Source of the DNA: Nocardioides guangzhouensis
Lineage (GTDB): Bacteria > Actinomycetota > Actinomycetes > Propionibacteriales > Nocardioidaceae
Assembly (NCBI RefSeq): GCF_004519545.1
Contig: NZ_SDKM01000003.1
Coordinates: forward strand, 62,001-126,000
Direction: 5' to 3'
Length of the DNA: 64,000 nucleotides
Within the stretch, counting starts at the first letter, position 1. Each line of letters begins with the position of its first letter. This document shows positions 27,233-35,424 of this stretch, in pieces. Under the pieces are notes generated by a model. It searched no databases. It was not told the origin of the DNA and saw only the letters and a list, made by a program, of their open reading frames with translations. Made by a program: the position numbers and the translations under genes.

Positions 27233-28283
27233 CCCCGCGCTTGCCGCGGCCCGCCCCGGTTCCGGCCGGGGCGGGCCCGGTCGAGCCACGGTCCACCAGG
27301 TCGAAGTCCACCCGGTTCGCCGGAAGCACCGCGCCGTCGCCGCGGGCCAGCGCGTCGAGGACCAGCTGGCCGGTCAGGCGTCCCTGGTCGCCGACGTGCT
27401 GGTCGAACGTGGTGATCCCGAACAGGTCGGCGGTGGGATGTCCGTCGACGCCGATCAGCGACATCCGCCCGGGCACGTCGATCCCCGCCACCTGGAGCTC
27501 CCGCAGCGCCCCGATCGCGAGCTCGTCGGAGTAGGCGAAGACCGCGGTCGGGGGCTCGGGCAGCGCCAGCAGCCGGCGCATCGCCCGGGCGCCGGCATCG
27601 ACGGCGTACGGCTCGGTGACGACGTACGCCTCGTCGTCCGGGAGCCCGGCGGCGGCCAGCGCGTCGTGGAAACCGCGCGAGCGCTCCGCGTCGGAGGACC
27701 AGTAGGCGCCCTCGGTGTCGCTGGTGCGGAGCATCCCGATCCGGCGGTGGCCCAGCGCGGCGAGGTGCTCCACCGCGGCGACGCCGATCGCGTGGTCGTC
27801 GACGCCGACGTACGGGAAGTCGCGGATCCGGCCTCCGGCCACCAGCACCTGGGCGCCCATGAAGTCGAGCCGTTCGGCCTCGACGGTGAGCACCGGCAGG
27901 GCGACCAGCACCACCGCGTCGACCTTGCGGCGCGACGGCAACGCGTCGAAGAAGTGCAGCCGCTTGGCCTCGCCGTCGAGCTGGTAGACGAGCACGTCGA
28001 GGCCGCCGTCGCGCAGCACCCGCTCGAGCGCCGAGACCATCTCCGCGTAGAACCAGTTGTGCAGGCGCGGCACCACGATGGCCACGCGCCCCGTCGATCC
28101 ACGCGAGAGCTGCGAGGCCTCGGGGGAGATGACGTAGTGCAGCTCGCGGGCGGTCGCCTTGATCAGCTCGCGGGTCTCGTCGCCCACCCCCGGCAGGTCG
28201 CGCAGGGCACGCGATACGGTGCCGGTGGACACGCCGGCCCGCCGCGCCACGTCGGCCATGTTGACCTGTGAGGTTCTCGTCAC
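27168..28283 (-). CDS. LacI-family transcriptional regulator of the sugar ABC operon
   Basis: The 371-residue protein has the LacI headpiece (VNMADVARRAGVSTGTVSRA, then a hinge helix ending in EASQLSRGSTG) and a periplasmic-binding-protein-like effector domain from about residue 65, including TAVFAYSDELAIGALREL and SLIGVDGHP. The C-terminus has an unusual Arg/Gly-rich tail (RGKRGVSAQPRGTRRARTRR) that lies inside the overlap with the sulfatase gene. It is divergent from a sugar ABC importer and a perfect LacI-type operator sits between them, so it most likely represses that operon. The sugar cannot be read from the effector domain. Confidence 0.88.
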   Translation of the reverse strand: MTRTSQVNMADVARRAGVSTGTVSRALRDLPGVGDETRELIKATARELHYVISPEASQLSRGSTGRVAIVVPRLHNWFYAEMVSALERVLRDGGLDVLVYQLDGEAKRLHFFDALPSRRKVDAVVLVALPVLTVEAERLDFMGAQVLVAGGRIRDFPYVGVDDHAIGVAAVEHLAALGHRRIGMLRTSDTEGAYWSSDAERSRGFHDALAAAGLPDDEAYVVTEPYAVDAGARAMRRLLALPEPPTAVFAYSDELAIGALRELQVAGIDVPGRMSLIGVDGHPTADLFGITTFDQHVGDQGRLTGQLVLDALARGDGAVLPANRVDFDLVDRGSTGPAPAGTGAGRGKRGVSAQPRGTRRARTRRTARGGA

Positions 28284-28414
28284 CGGGGCATCCCCGTCCC
28301 TTCCCGGTTTCCCGTTCGGACACCCCCGAGGGGTGCCTCGACCGGCGCGGGTCCGTATGCCGAACCGTCACCAAGAGGCTGTTGACACCACAGTGTGACG
28401 TGCATCACGATCAG

Positions 28415-28430
28415 ACGCAAACGTTTGCGT
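28415..28430. promoter_or_regulatory. LacI-type operator, perfect 16-bp palindrome
   Basis: ACGCAAACGTTTGCGT is perfectly self-complementary with the central CG of LacI-family sites. It lies 132 bp upstream of the LacI start and 267 bp upstream of the sugar-binding lipoprotein. A TTGACA hexamer is at 28382-28387. Confidence 0.75.
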
Positions 28431-28466
28431 TAATACGGCGTGAACGGCCCCTGATGAAGGATGCGC

Positions 28467-28625
28467 ATGGTCTCGCACCTCTCCGGCGACCCTCTCCGCC
28501 CCGGCGGCGTGGTGGCCCCGCAGTCGTACGACGCCGTGACGAACCGGGTCCCGCGCGGGTCCGTGCCCTCACCGTCGCGTGAGGCACGTCCGTCCGGTTC
28601 ATCTGCCTGGGTGGCTGCTCAGTGA
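28467..28625 (+). CDS. Short ORF in the leader of the sugar ABC operon (52 residues)
   Basis: An ATG with AAGG six bases upstream opens MVSHLSGDPLRPGGVVAPQS and ends at TGA 28625, 71 bp before the lipoprotein gene. In its first 34 codons all but one end in G or C, a coding-like pattern for this genome, and the bias then decays. It matches no family I recognise. It may be a leader peptide gene or the remnant of a longer gene that has lost its 3' part. Confidence 0.35.
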   Translation: MVSHLSGDPLRPGGVVAPQSYDAVTNRVPRGSVPSPSREARPSGSSAWVAAQ

Positions 28626-28696
28626 GGCCCGCCCGAACACCGACCGACGGCCTGGGCAGGGCTGTTCGCGACTCCTACAACAACCGGAGGAAAGCA

Positions 28697-29980
28697 ATGC
28701 GGATCAAGCACAGTGCCAGCCTCTTGGCCCTGGCCCTCATGGTCACCCCGCTCGCCGCGTGTGGCGGCGACGACGGCGGCGGCGGAGGAGGTGGCGGCGA
28801 CAACGCCGCCTTCAAGGAGAACCTCGACTCCAAGGGCCCGATCACCTACGTCCAGGGCAAGGACAACACCGGCGTGGTCGCCCAGCTCATCGCGAAGTGG
28901 AACTCCGAGCACCCCGACGAGAAGGTCACGGTCAAGGAGCAGACCGTCGACGCGAACCAGCAGCACGACGACCTGGTGCGCAACCTCCAGGCCGGCACTG
29001 CCGACTACGACGTGATGTCGGTCGACCTGATCTGGACGGCCGAGTTCGCCGCGAAGGGCTGGCTGCAGCCGCTGCCGGACCTCAAGCTGGACGGTGTGCT
29101 CCAGCCGGTGGTCGACTCCGGCAACTACAACGGCACCCAGTACGCCGCCCCGCAGACCTCGGACGGCGGCATGCTCTACTACCGCACCGACCTCGTGAAG
29201 ACCCCGCCGAAGTCGTGGGACGAGATGATGGGCATGTGCGACATCGCCACCAAGGCGAAGATCGACTGCTACGCCGGGCAGTTCGCGAAGTACGAAGGCC
29301 TGACCGTGAACGCCTCCGAGGCGATCAACGGCGCCGGCGGCCAGATCGTGGACGCGGCGGGCAAGCCGACCGTCGACAGCCAGGAGTCCATCGACGGCCT
29401 CGACACGCTGGTGCAGGCGTACGCCGACGGCAACATCCCGAAGGCGGCCATCACTTACAAGGAGGAGGAGAGCCGCCTGTCCTTCCAGAACGGCAAGCTG
29501 CTGTTCATGCGGCAGTGGCCCTACGCCTACAACCTGGCGCAGACCGAGGGCAGCTCGAAGATCAAGGGGAAGTTCGCGGTCGCCCCGCTGGTCGGCCTCG
29601 ACGGCCCCGGCACCTCGTCCCTCGGTGGCCACAACAACGCGGTCAGCGCCTTCTCGGACCACAAGGCGACCGCGATCGCCTTCGTGAACTGGATCATGGA
29701 GGAGGAGCAGCAGCGGCTCTACACCGAGAAGGGTGGCAACGCGCCGGTGCTCGAGTCCCTCTACACCGACCCGCAGCTGGTGAAGAAGTATGCCTACCTG
29801 CCGACTCTGCTCGAGTCGATCAAGACCGCGGTGCCGCGGCCGATCACGCCCTTCTACCCGGCGGTGTCCAAGGCGATCACGGACAACGCCTACGCGGCGA
29901 TGCGCGGCGAGAAGAGCGCCGAGGACGCGATCAAGGACATGCAGGCCGCCATGGAGGCGGCGTCCTCCAGCGGCCAGTAA
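28697..29980 (+). CDS. Sugar ABC transporter substrate-binding lipoprotein
   Basis: The 427-residue protein has a lipoprotein signal (ALALMVTPLAAC, Cys at residue 22) followed by a Gly-rich linker. The mature domain resembles family 1 extracellular solute-binding proteins for di- and oligosaccharides, with DVMSVDLIWTAEFAAKGWL and the conserved FMRQWPYAYNLAQ. It would capture a sugar outside the membrane and deliver it to the two permeases downstream. The overall layout resembles trehalose or alpha-glucoside importers, but the ligand is not established. A hairpin immediately after the gene probably sets its higher expression relative to the permeases. Confidence 0.88.
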   Translation: MRIKHSASLLALALMVTPLAACGGDDGGGGGGGGDNAAFKENLDSKGPITYVQGKDNTGVVAQLIAKWNSEHPDEKVTVKEQTVDANQQHDDLVRNLQAGTADYDVMSVDLIWTAEFAAKGWLQPLPDLKLDGVLQPVVDSGNYNGTQYAAPQTSDGGMLYYRTDLVKTPPKSWDEMMGMCDIATKAKIDCYAGQFAKYEGLTVNASEAINGAGGQIVDAAGKPTVDSQESIDGLDTLVQAYADGNIPKAAITYKEEESRLSFQNGKLLFMRQWPYAYNLAQTEGSSKIKGKFAVAPLVGLDGPGTSSLGGHNNAVSAFSDHKATAIAFVNWIMEEEQQRLYTEKGGNAPVLESLYTDPQLVKKYAYLPTLLESIKTAVPRPITPFYPAVSKAITDNAYAAMRGEKSAEDAIKDMQAAMEAASSSGQ

Positions 29981-29998
29981 GGCCTTCTACCGGCTGTG

Positions 29999-30026
29999 GT
30001 GCGGGGTCGCCCCGGCGGCCCCGCAC
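29999..30026 (+). other. Intra-operon hairpin after the lipoprotein gene
   Basis: Perfect arms GTGCGGGG (29999-30006) and CCCCGCAC (30019-30026) lie between the binding-protein and first permease genes, without a T tract. Such hairpins often protect or partly terminate the upstream mRNA. Confidence 0.55.
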
Positions 30027-30055
30027 CCCCGGTCCCGCCCGACGGAAGGATCCTG

Positions 30056-31087
30056 ATGTCAGCACAGACCACCGGCTCGGCGGTCGCCTCTGAAGAAGCA
30101 CCCAAGCTCAAGAAGAAGGGCAAGGGCGGCGGGGACGAGGACCGCGAGCTCATCGATCCGCACCAGGCGCGTCGCGCCTACGTGCTGATCGCTCCCACCA
30201 TCGTCCTGCTGGCGATCGTCATCGGCTACCCGGTGCTCCGGGCCGTCTGGATGTCGTTCCAGCAGGACGCCAAGCTCGACCCGCAGACCGGCTTCTTCCA
30301 GGAGGGCGGTTTCGCCGGGTTCGAGAACTACACGCACTGGCTGCTCCAGCGCTGCGGCGACACCTCCTGCCCGGTCGGCACCACCGCCGCCGGCTTCTGG
30401 GAGGTCGTCTGGATCACCTGCTTCTTCACCATCGTGACCGTGACCCTCGAGCTCGTGCTCGGCTTCGCGTTCGCGCTGATCATGAACGGCAAGTACCGCG
30501 GCCGTGGACTGGTCCGGGCCAGCATCCTGATCCCGTGGGCGATCCCGACTGCGGTGACCGCGAAGCTCTGGTACTTCATCTTCGCCGTCAACGGCATCGC
30601 GAACGCCCTGCTGAACACCGACATCCTCTGGTTCAGCGACAAGTGGGCCGCGCGTTTCGCGATCATCATCGCCGACGTGTGGAAGACGACGCCGTTCATG
30701 GCGCTGCTGATCCTGGCCGGCCTCCAGCTGATCTCCGCCGACATCTACGAGGCGGCCAAGGTCGACGGCGCGAGTGCCTGGCAGCGGTTCACCTCGATCA
30801 CGTTGCCGCTGGTGAAACCGGCGCTGATGGTGGCGCTGTTGTTCCGCACGCTCGACGTGCTCCGCATGTACGACCTCCCGGCGATCATGACCGGCGGTGG
30901 CGCGGGTGACGGCAACGACACCACGACCTTGTCGATCCTCGTCGTCGAGGAGATCAGATCCGCGTTCAACAGTGCCGCGGCGCTGTCCACGTTGACGTTC
31001 CTCTTCGTCTTCCTCGTGGCGTTCGTCTTCATCAAGTTCCTCGGCGTCAATGCCGTGGAGCAGTCGGCCGGCGGAAAGAGGAAGTGA
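30056..31087 (+). CDS. Sugar ABC transporter permease (MalF-type)
   Basis: The 343-residue protein has a charged Lys-rich cytoplasmic N-terminus, then about six helices. The EAA loop that contacts the ATPase is YEAAKVDGASAWQRFTSITL. The sequence between the first two helices (FFQEGGFAGFENYTHWL) is the usual extracytoplasmic loop of this subunit, though it includes two Cys (RCGDTSCP) not typical of the family. It pairs with the next gene to form the channel. The ribosome site GGAAGGA precedes the ATG. Confidence 0.88.
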   Translation: MSAQTTGSAVASEEAPKLKKKGKGGGDEDRELIDPHQARRAYVLIAPTIVLLAIVIGYPVLRAVWMSFQQDAKLDPQTGFFQEGGFAGFENYTHWLLQRCGDTSCPVGTTAAGFWEVVWITCFFTIVTVTLELVLGFAFALIMNGKYRGRGLVRASILIPWAIPTAVTAKLWYFIFAVNGIANALLNTDILWFSDKWAARFAIIIADVWKTTPFMALLILAGLQLISADIYEAAKVDGASAWQRFTSITLPLVKPALMVALLFRTLDVLRMYDLPAIMTGGGAGDGNDTTTLSILVVEEIRSAFNSAAALSTLTFLFVFLVAFVFIKFLGVNAVEQSAGGKRK

Positions 31088-31091
31088 CGAC

Positions 31092-31982
31092 ATGGCCACT
31101 GCAACTGCCACCGGCACCACCTCTGCCGAGTACAAGGCGGCCCAGCCGAAGGTCCCGGTCTGGAAGACGATCCGGCTGTACGCCGGCGTCGCGCTCATCG
31201 TGGTCTGGGGACTCGCACCGTTCTACTGGATGGTGGTCACGTCCTTGCGCGACCTCCAGTACACGTTCGACACCACGCCGTACCCCACGCACGTCACGCT
31301 CGACAACTACCGCACGGTGTTCGACACCGACTTGGGCAACCACTTCGGTCGCGCCTTGCTCAACAGTCTGTTCATCGGTGTCTGCACCACGCTCATCGGC
31401 CTCGCGGTCGGTGTGTTCGCGGCGTACGCCCTGGCCCGGCTGGAGTTCCGCGGGAAGTTCGTCGTGCTCGGCATCGTGCTCGGCGCCTCGATGTTCCCCG
31501 GCGTCGCGCTGGTCACGCCGCTGTTCCAGCTGTTCCGCAACATCGGCTGGTTCGGCACCTACCAGGCGCTGATCATCCCCAACATCTCCTTCGTCCTGCC
31601 GTTGACGATCTACACGTTGACGGCGTTCTTCCGGGAGATGCCGTGGGAGCTCGAGGAAGCGGCCAAGATCGACGGGGCGACGCCGGGACAGGCGTTCCGC
31701 ATCGTGATCCTGCCGCTCGCGGCACCGGGCCTGTTCACGACCGCGATCCTCGCGTTCATCGCCTCGTGGAACGAGTTCCTGATCGCCAGCCAGCTGAGCA
31801 ACGACAAGACCCAACCGGTCACGGTCGCGATCGCACAGTTCACCGGGTCCCAGCCCCAGGTGGAGCCGTACACCGCGGTCATGGCGGCCGGCACCGTGGT
31901 CACGATCCCGCTCATCATCATGGTCCTGCTGTTCCAGCGGCGGATCGTCGACGGCCTGACCGCAGGAGGTGTCAAGGGCTGA
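31092..31982 (+). CDS. Sugar ABC transporter permease (MalG-type)
   Basis: The 296-residue protein has six predicted helices and the MalG-type EAA loop LEEAAKIDGATPGQAFRIVI. AFIASWNEFLIASQL and the C-terminal GLTAGGVKG are typical endings. It begins four bases after the first permease's stop. Its own stop overlaps the ATG of the following small membrane protein (TGATG), so the latter is probably translationally coupled. Confidence 0.9.
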   Translation: MATATATGTTSAEYKAAQPKVPVWKTIRLYAGVALIVVWGLAPFYWMVVTSLRDLQYTFDTTPYPTHVTLDNYRTVFDTDLGNHFGRALLNSLFIGVCTTLIGLAVGVFAAYALARLEFRGKFVVLGIVLGASMFPGVALVTPLFQLFRNIGWFGTYQALIIPNISFVLPLTIYTLTAFFREMPWELEEAAKIDGATPGQAFRIVILPLAAPGLFTTAILAFIASWNEFLIASQLSNDKTQPVTVAIAQFTGSQPQVEPYTAVMAAGTVVTIPLIIMVLLFQRRIVDGLTAGGVKG

Positions 31983-32206
31983 TGCCGCAGCGAGGTGCCC
32001 CCGCCCGGGGCGGGCGGGGGCCCAGCGCCCGACGGCAGCGATGGGAGATGGTTCTCGGGATCCTCGGGTTCTTCACCGTCGTCGCCTTCGTCGTGACCGT
32101 GGTCGCCGAGGTCCGGGGCGAGCCCGCCCTCAGCGAAGCGATCGTGCTGGCCGGGTTCGTGGTCCTGACCTACCTCGCCTACCGAGCCTGGCAGCGCTCC
32201 GACTGA
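31982..32206 (+). CDS. Small two-helix membrane protein coupled to the sugar permease
   Basis: The 74-residue protein has a basic N-terminus (RGAPARGGRGPSARRQR), then two hydrophobic segments, VLGILGFFTVVAFVVTVVAE and AIVLAGFVVLTYLAYRAW. Its ATG shares the last base of the permease stop. The family is not recognised. Being conserved in position inside an importer operon would suggest an accessory role such as complex stability, which is inference. Confidence 0.65.
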   Translation: MPQRGAPARGGRGPSARRQRWEMVLGILGFFTVVAFVVTVVAEVRGEPALSEAIVLAGFVVLTYLAYRAWQRSD

Positions 32207-32292
32207 GCACGGCGGCGCTGCACGGGAAACAACTCATCGAGTTCACAACGGATCGTCCGGCACGTTCCTGCCGGTGAAGGAGAGATGTAGTC

Positions 32293-33375
32293 ATGGCAAC
32301 GATCAGCTTCAAGAAGGCGCAGCGGTGGTATCCGGGTGCGGACGAGCCGGCGGTGCCGGGCATCGACCTGGAGGTCCGGGACGGGGAGTTCATGGTCCTG
32401 GTGGGTCCGTCGGGGTGTGGGAAGTCCACGACGCTGCGGATGCTGGCGGGTCTGGAGGAGGTGAACTCGGGGCACATCTTCATCGGGGACAAGGACGTCA
32501 CGGCGCTGCCGCCGAAGGACCGGGACATCGCGATGGTGTTCCAGAACTATGCGCTCTACCCGCACATGAGCGTGCGGGACAACATGGCGTTCGCGTTGAA
32601 GATGGCGAAGGTGCCCGAGGAGGAGCGCAAGCGTCGGGTGGCCGAGGCGGCCAAGCTGTTGGGGCTGGAGCAGTTCCTGGAGCGCAAGCCGAAGGCGCTC
32701 TCGGGTGGTCAGCGGCAGCGGGTGGCGATGGGTCGGGCGATCGTGCGGGAGCCGCAGGTGTTCTGCATGGACGAGCCGCTGTCGAACCTGGATGCGAAGA
32801 TGCGGGTGCAGACCCGCACCGACATCGCGAAGCTGCAGTCCTCGTTGGGGGTGACCACGGTCTACGTCACCCACGACCAGGTGGAGGCGATGACGATGGG
32901 GGACCGGGTGGCGGTGATGAAGCTGGGGATCTTGCAGCAGGTGGACACCCCGCTGAACCTCTATGACCGGCCGGCGAACCTGTTCGTGGCCGGGTTCATC
33001 GGCTCGCCGCAGATGAACCTGATCGAGGCGCACGCCGAGAACGGGCAGGCGCAGATCGGCAGCTACCGGGTGCCGGTGGACGAGGCGGCGGCGAAGAAGA
33101 TGCAGGGCAACATCACCGTCGGGGTGCGGCCCGAGGCGTGGCGGATCGAGAAGGACAGTGAGCACGGCCTGCCGGTGCAGGTGACGGTGGTCGAGGAGCT
33201 CGGCTCCGACGCCTACGTCTATGGCACCTGCGGGGTCGAGGGCACCCCGTCGAACGTCATCATCCGGGTCAGCGGGCGCGACCACGTGCAGAAGGGCGAG
33301 ACGGTCTTCGTGACCACCGACCCGCGCCACGTGCACGTGTTCGACACCGACACCGGGGAGCGGCTCAGCGACTGA
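32293..33375 (+). CDS. Sugar ABC transporter ATP-binding protein (MsiK/UgpC type)
   Basis: The 360-residue ATPase has Walker A GPSGCGKST, the Q-loop VFQNYALYPH, signature LSGGQRQRVAMGRAIVREP, Walker B FCMDEPLSNLDAKM and switch His YVTHDQVEAMT. A C-terminal TOBE/MalK-like regulatory domain begins near residue 240. It powers the two permeases upstream; homologues (MsiK) often serve several sugar importers. Codon use differs from neighbours: many codons end in G or T (GGT, GGG, TCG, TTG, TAT) where adjacent genes prefer C. That may reflect a different history. The ATG follows AAGGAGAG. Confidence 0.92.
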   Translation: MATISFKKAQRWYPGADEPAVPGIDLEVRDGEFMVLVGPSGCGKSTTLRMLAGLEEVNSGHIFIGDKDVTALPPKDRDIAMVFQNYALYPHMSVRDNMAFALKMAKVPEEERKRRVAEAAKLLGLEQFLERKPKALSGGQRQRVAMGRAIVREPQVFCMDEPLSNLDAKMRVQTRTDIAKLQSSLGVTTVYVTHDQVEAMTMGDRVAVMKLGILQQVDTPLNLYDRPANLFVAGFIGSPQMNLIEAHAENGQAQIGSYRVPVDEAAAKKMQGNITVGVRPEAWRIEKDSEHGLPVQVTVVEELGSDAYVYGTCGVEGTPSNVIIRVSGRDHVQKGETVFVTTDPRHVHVFDTDTGERLSD

Positions 33376-33410
33376 GCGCCTCCTCGACCACGGAGACTTC
33401 CTCCGGAAGG

Positions 33411-33443
33411 CGGCCGGCCGGGTGCGGGACATCCGGCCGGCCG
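33411..33443. terminator. Bidirectional terminator hairpin
   Basis: Arms CGGCCGGCCGG (33411-33421) and CCGGCCGGCCG (33433-33443) with an 11-base loop lie between two convergent genes, 36 bp after the ATPase stop. Confidence 0.65.
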
Positions 33444-33482
33444 TTCCCGTGCCGGGACGCGTCCCGGGGCGTGACCCAGCCG

Positions 33483-34409
33483 TCAGCGGCCGGCCTGGCT
33501 CCGGGCCCGGTTGGCGGTGCTCGCGATGACGTCGGCGAACGTCGGCCACAGGTCGCGGGGGAGGTCGTGGCCCATCCCCTCGACGAGCAGCAGCTCCGCG
33601 CCGGGCACCGCGGCCGACGTGGCCCGGCCGCCCGAGACGTGCACCATCCGGTCCTTCATGCCGTGGATGACCAGCGTCGGCACCATCACCGCGTGCAGCC
33701 CGGTGGCCCGGTTGGGCTGGGTGAGGACCGCCATCATGTGCCGCAGCACGCCGGGCCCGTTGAGCCCGCGGTCGAAGGTCTCTTCGGCCCTGGACCGGGT
33801 GTGCAGCGGGTCCTCCGGGTAGCCGGGCGAGCCGATCATCTCCCAGAACTTCGCCGACCCCTCGACGTACGCCTCGCGCTCGATGCTCCGCGGCGCCAGC
33901 AGCGCCGGCAGCAGCTTCGGGTCCTGCCAGCCGACCGTCCGCTTTCCGGTCGTGGACATGATCGAGGTCAGGGACCGGACCCGGGCAGCGTGCTCGATCG
34001 CGAGCGTCTGCGCGATCATGCCCCCCATCGAGATGCCGACCACGTGGGCGCCGTCGACCCCGAGGTGGTCGAGCAGCCCGGCGGCGTCGCCCGCCATGTC
34101 GGAGAGGGAGTACGGCGCGGAGACCCGGCGTCCGGCGAAGGCACGGAGCAGGGCCAGCCGGGTGACCCGGCCCTTCTGCTTCGAGGACCGGCCGGTGTCG
34201 CGGTTGTCGTAGCGGATCACGTAGAAGCCGCGGCGCGCGAGCAGCCTGCAGAAGTCCGGGTCCCACCAGGTCATCGGCCCGCCGAGGCCCATGATCAGCA
34301 GCAGCGGCCGGTCGCCGGGGTCGCCGAAGGTCTGGTAGCAGAGCTCCACGCCCGAGCTCACCGGGGCAAAGAGCTCCTCGGAGACGGCGACGTCGTCCTC
34401 GTGGCTCAT
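33483..34409 (-). CDS. Alpha/beta hydrolase
   Basis: The 308-residue protein has the alpha/beta hydrolase fold: oxyanion strand LLLIMGLGGPMTWWD, nucleophile elbow GISMGGM, late Asp near HGMKDRMVHV and His in EGMGHDLP. YDNRDTGRSSKQKG matches the group of hydrolases often annotated near lipid or ester metabolism. There is no signal peptide, so it is likely cytoplasmic. The substrate is unknown. MSHEDDVAV was taken as start; a GTG/ATG-type codon 15 bp upstream is also possible. Confidence 0.85.
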   Translation of the reverse strand: MSHEDDVAVSEELFAPVSSGVELCYQTFGDPGDRPLLLIMGLGGPMTWWDPDFCRLLARRGFYVIRYDNRDTGRSSKQKGRVTRLALLRAFAGRRVSAPYSLSDMAGDAAGLLDHLGVDGAHVVGISMGGMIAQTLAIEHAARVRSLTSIMSTTGKRTVGWQDPKLLPALLAPRSIEREAYVEGSAKFWEMIGSPGYPEDPLHTRSRAEETFDRGLNGPGVLRHMMAVLTQPNRATGLHAVMVPTLVIHGMKDRMVHVSGGRATSAAVPGAELLLVEGMGHDLPRDLWPTFADVIASTANRARSQAGR

Positions 34410-34499
34410 GCGGTCAGTCAACACGACGGCCGGTCGGGCGGCCGAGGACTGGGGTCGGATTTCCCGCTATCCGGGCACTCCGCGCCGTACCGTGGGGAG

Positions 34500-35312
34500 A
34501 TGCGCACGTCGCTCGCGCCGTTCCTGGCGCCGGAGGGCTTCCGCCAGCCCGGGCTGCTCAGCCTGGCGCGGGAGCTGACCGTGGTGCCAGAAGGTGGGCG
34601 TGCGGCGCTGCGGGCGGTGGCCGACCGACGCGAGCGCCTGGCCACGCCGTACGCCGACCGGGCGCCCGCGCGCGCCACCGAGCCGGTGCTCCTGGTGCCG
34701 GGCTTCCTCGCCGGCGACTGGTCGCTGCGGGTGATGGCCGGGACGCTGCGCCGGCACGGCTACCGGACCTACCGGTCCACGATCCGCTCCAACGTGGCCT
34801 GCATGGCCGACAACGCGGTGCTGCTCGAGCAGCGGCTGGAGGCGATCGCCGCCCGCCGCGAGAGCCGGGTCCGGATCGTGGGGCACAGCCTCGGCGGGAT
34901 GCTGGCCCGCGGCCTCGCCGTACGCCGGCCCGACCTGGTGGCCGGCGTGATCACCATGGGCAGCCCGATGCTGGCTCCCGGCACCTCCCACCCGGTGCTG
35001 CTCACCGCGGCCGACGTGCTGGTGCGGCTGAGCCGGGCCGGGATCCCCGGGTTGATGTCCGAGGAGTGCGTGGCCGGGGAGTGCGCCCGCACCACGTTCG
35101 AGGAGTCGCGGCTCCCGGTCCCGACCGGGGTGTCGCTGACCTGCGTCTACTCCCGCGGCGACGGGATGGTCGACTGGCGCTCGTGCGTCGACCCGCTGTC
35201 CCGACCGGTCGAGGTGCGCGCCAGCCACCTCGGCATGGCCGTCGACCCCCGGGTCGTCGACGTGGTGGTCGCCGAGCTGCTCGGGCTGGAGCCGCTGGCC
35301 GCGACCGCCTGA
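34500..35312 (+). CDS. Lipase-like alpha/beta hydrolase
   Basis: The 270-residue protein resembles PGAP1/triacylglycerol lipase-type hydrolases: PVLLVPGFLAGDWSLRVM supplies the oxyanion region and VRIVGHSLGGMLARGLA carries the nucleophile Ser in GHSLGG. Asp in YSRGDGMVDW and His in ASHLGMAVDP complete a plausible triad. VACMADNAVLLEQRLEAI fits the cap region. No signal peptide is visible. It is divergent from the preceding hydrolase over 90 bp, and a convergent terminator follows. Confidence 0.8.
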   Translation: MRTSLAPFLAPEGFRQPGLLSLARELTVVPEGGRAALRAVADRRERLATPYADRAPARATEPVLLVPGFLAGDWSLRVMAGTLRRHGYRTYRSTIRSNVACMADNAVLLEQRLEAIAARRESRVRIVGHSLGGMLARGLAVRRPDLVAGVITMGSPMLAPGTSHPVLLTAADVLVRLSRAGIPGLMSEECVAGECARTTFEESRLPVPTGVSLTCVYSRGDGMVDWRSCVDPLSRPVEVRASHLGMAVDPRVVDVVVAELLGLEPLAATA

Positions 35313-35328
35313 GTCACTCGTGCCCCAC

Positions 35329-35352
35329 GATTCCCCGGGCGGCCGGGGAATC
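35329..35352. terminator. Bidirectional terminator hairpin
   Basis: Perfect 9-bp arms GATTCCCCG (35329-35337) and CGGGGAATC (35344-35352) with a six-base loop lie between the convergent lipase-like and glpX genes. A second weaker pair, TGTCAGG/CCTGACA, follows at about 35360. Confidence 0.7.
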
Positions 35353-35424
35353 GCTGCGATGTCAGGCGTTTCAACCCTGACAACCCACTGATTTCCCTGA
35401 CAGGCGCGGGGGTACGGCGCGGGG

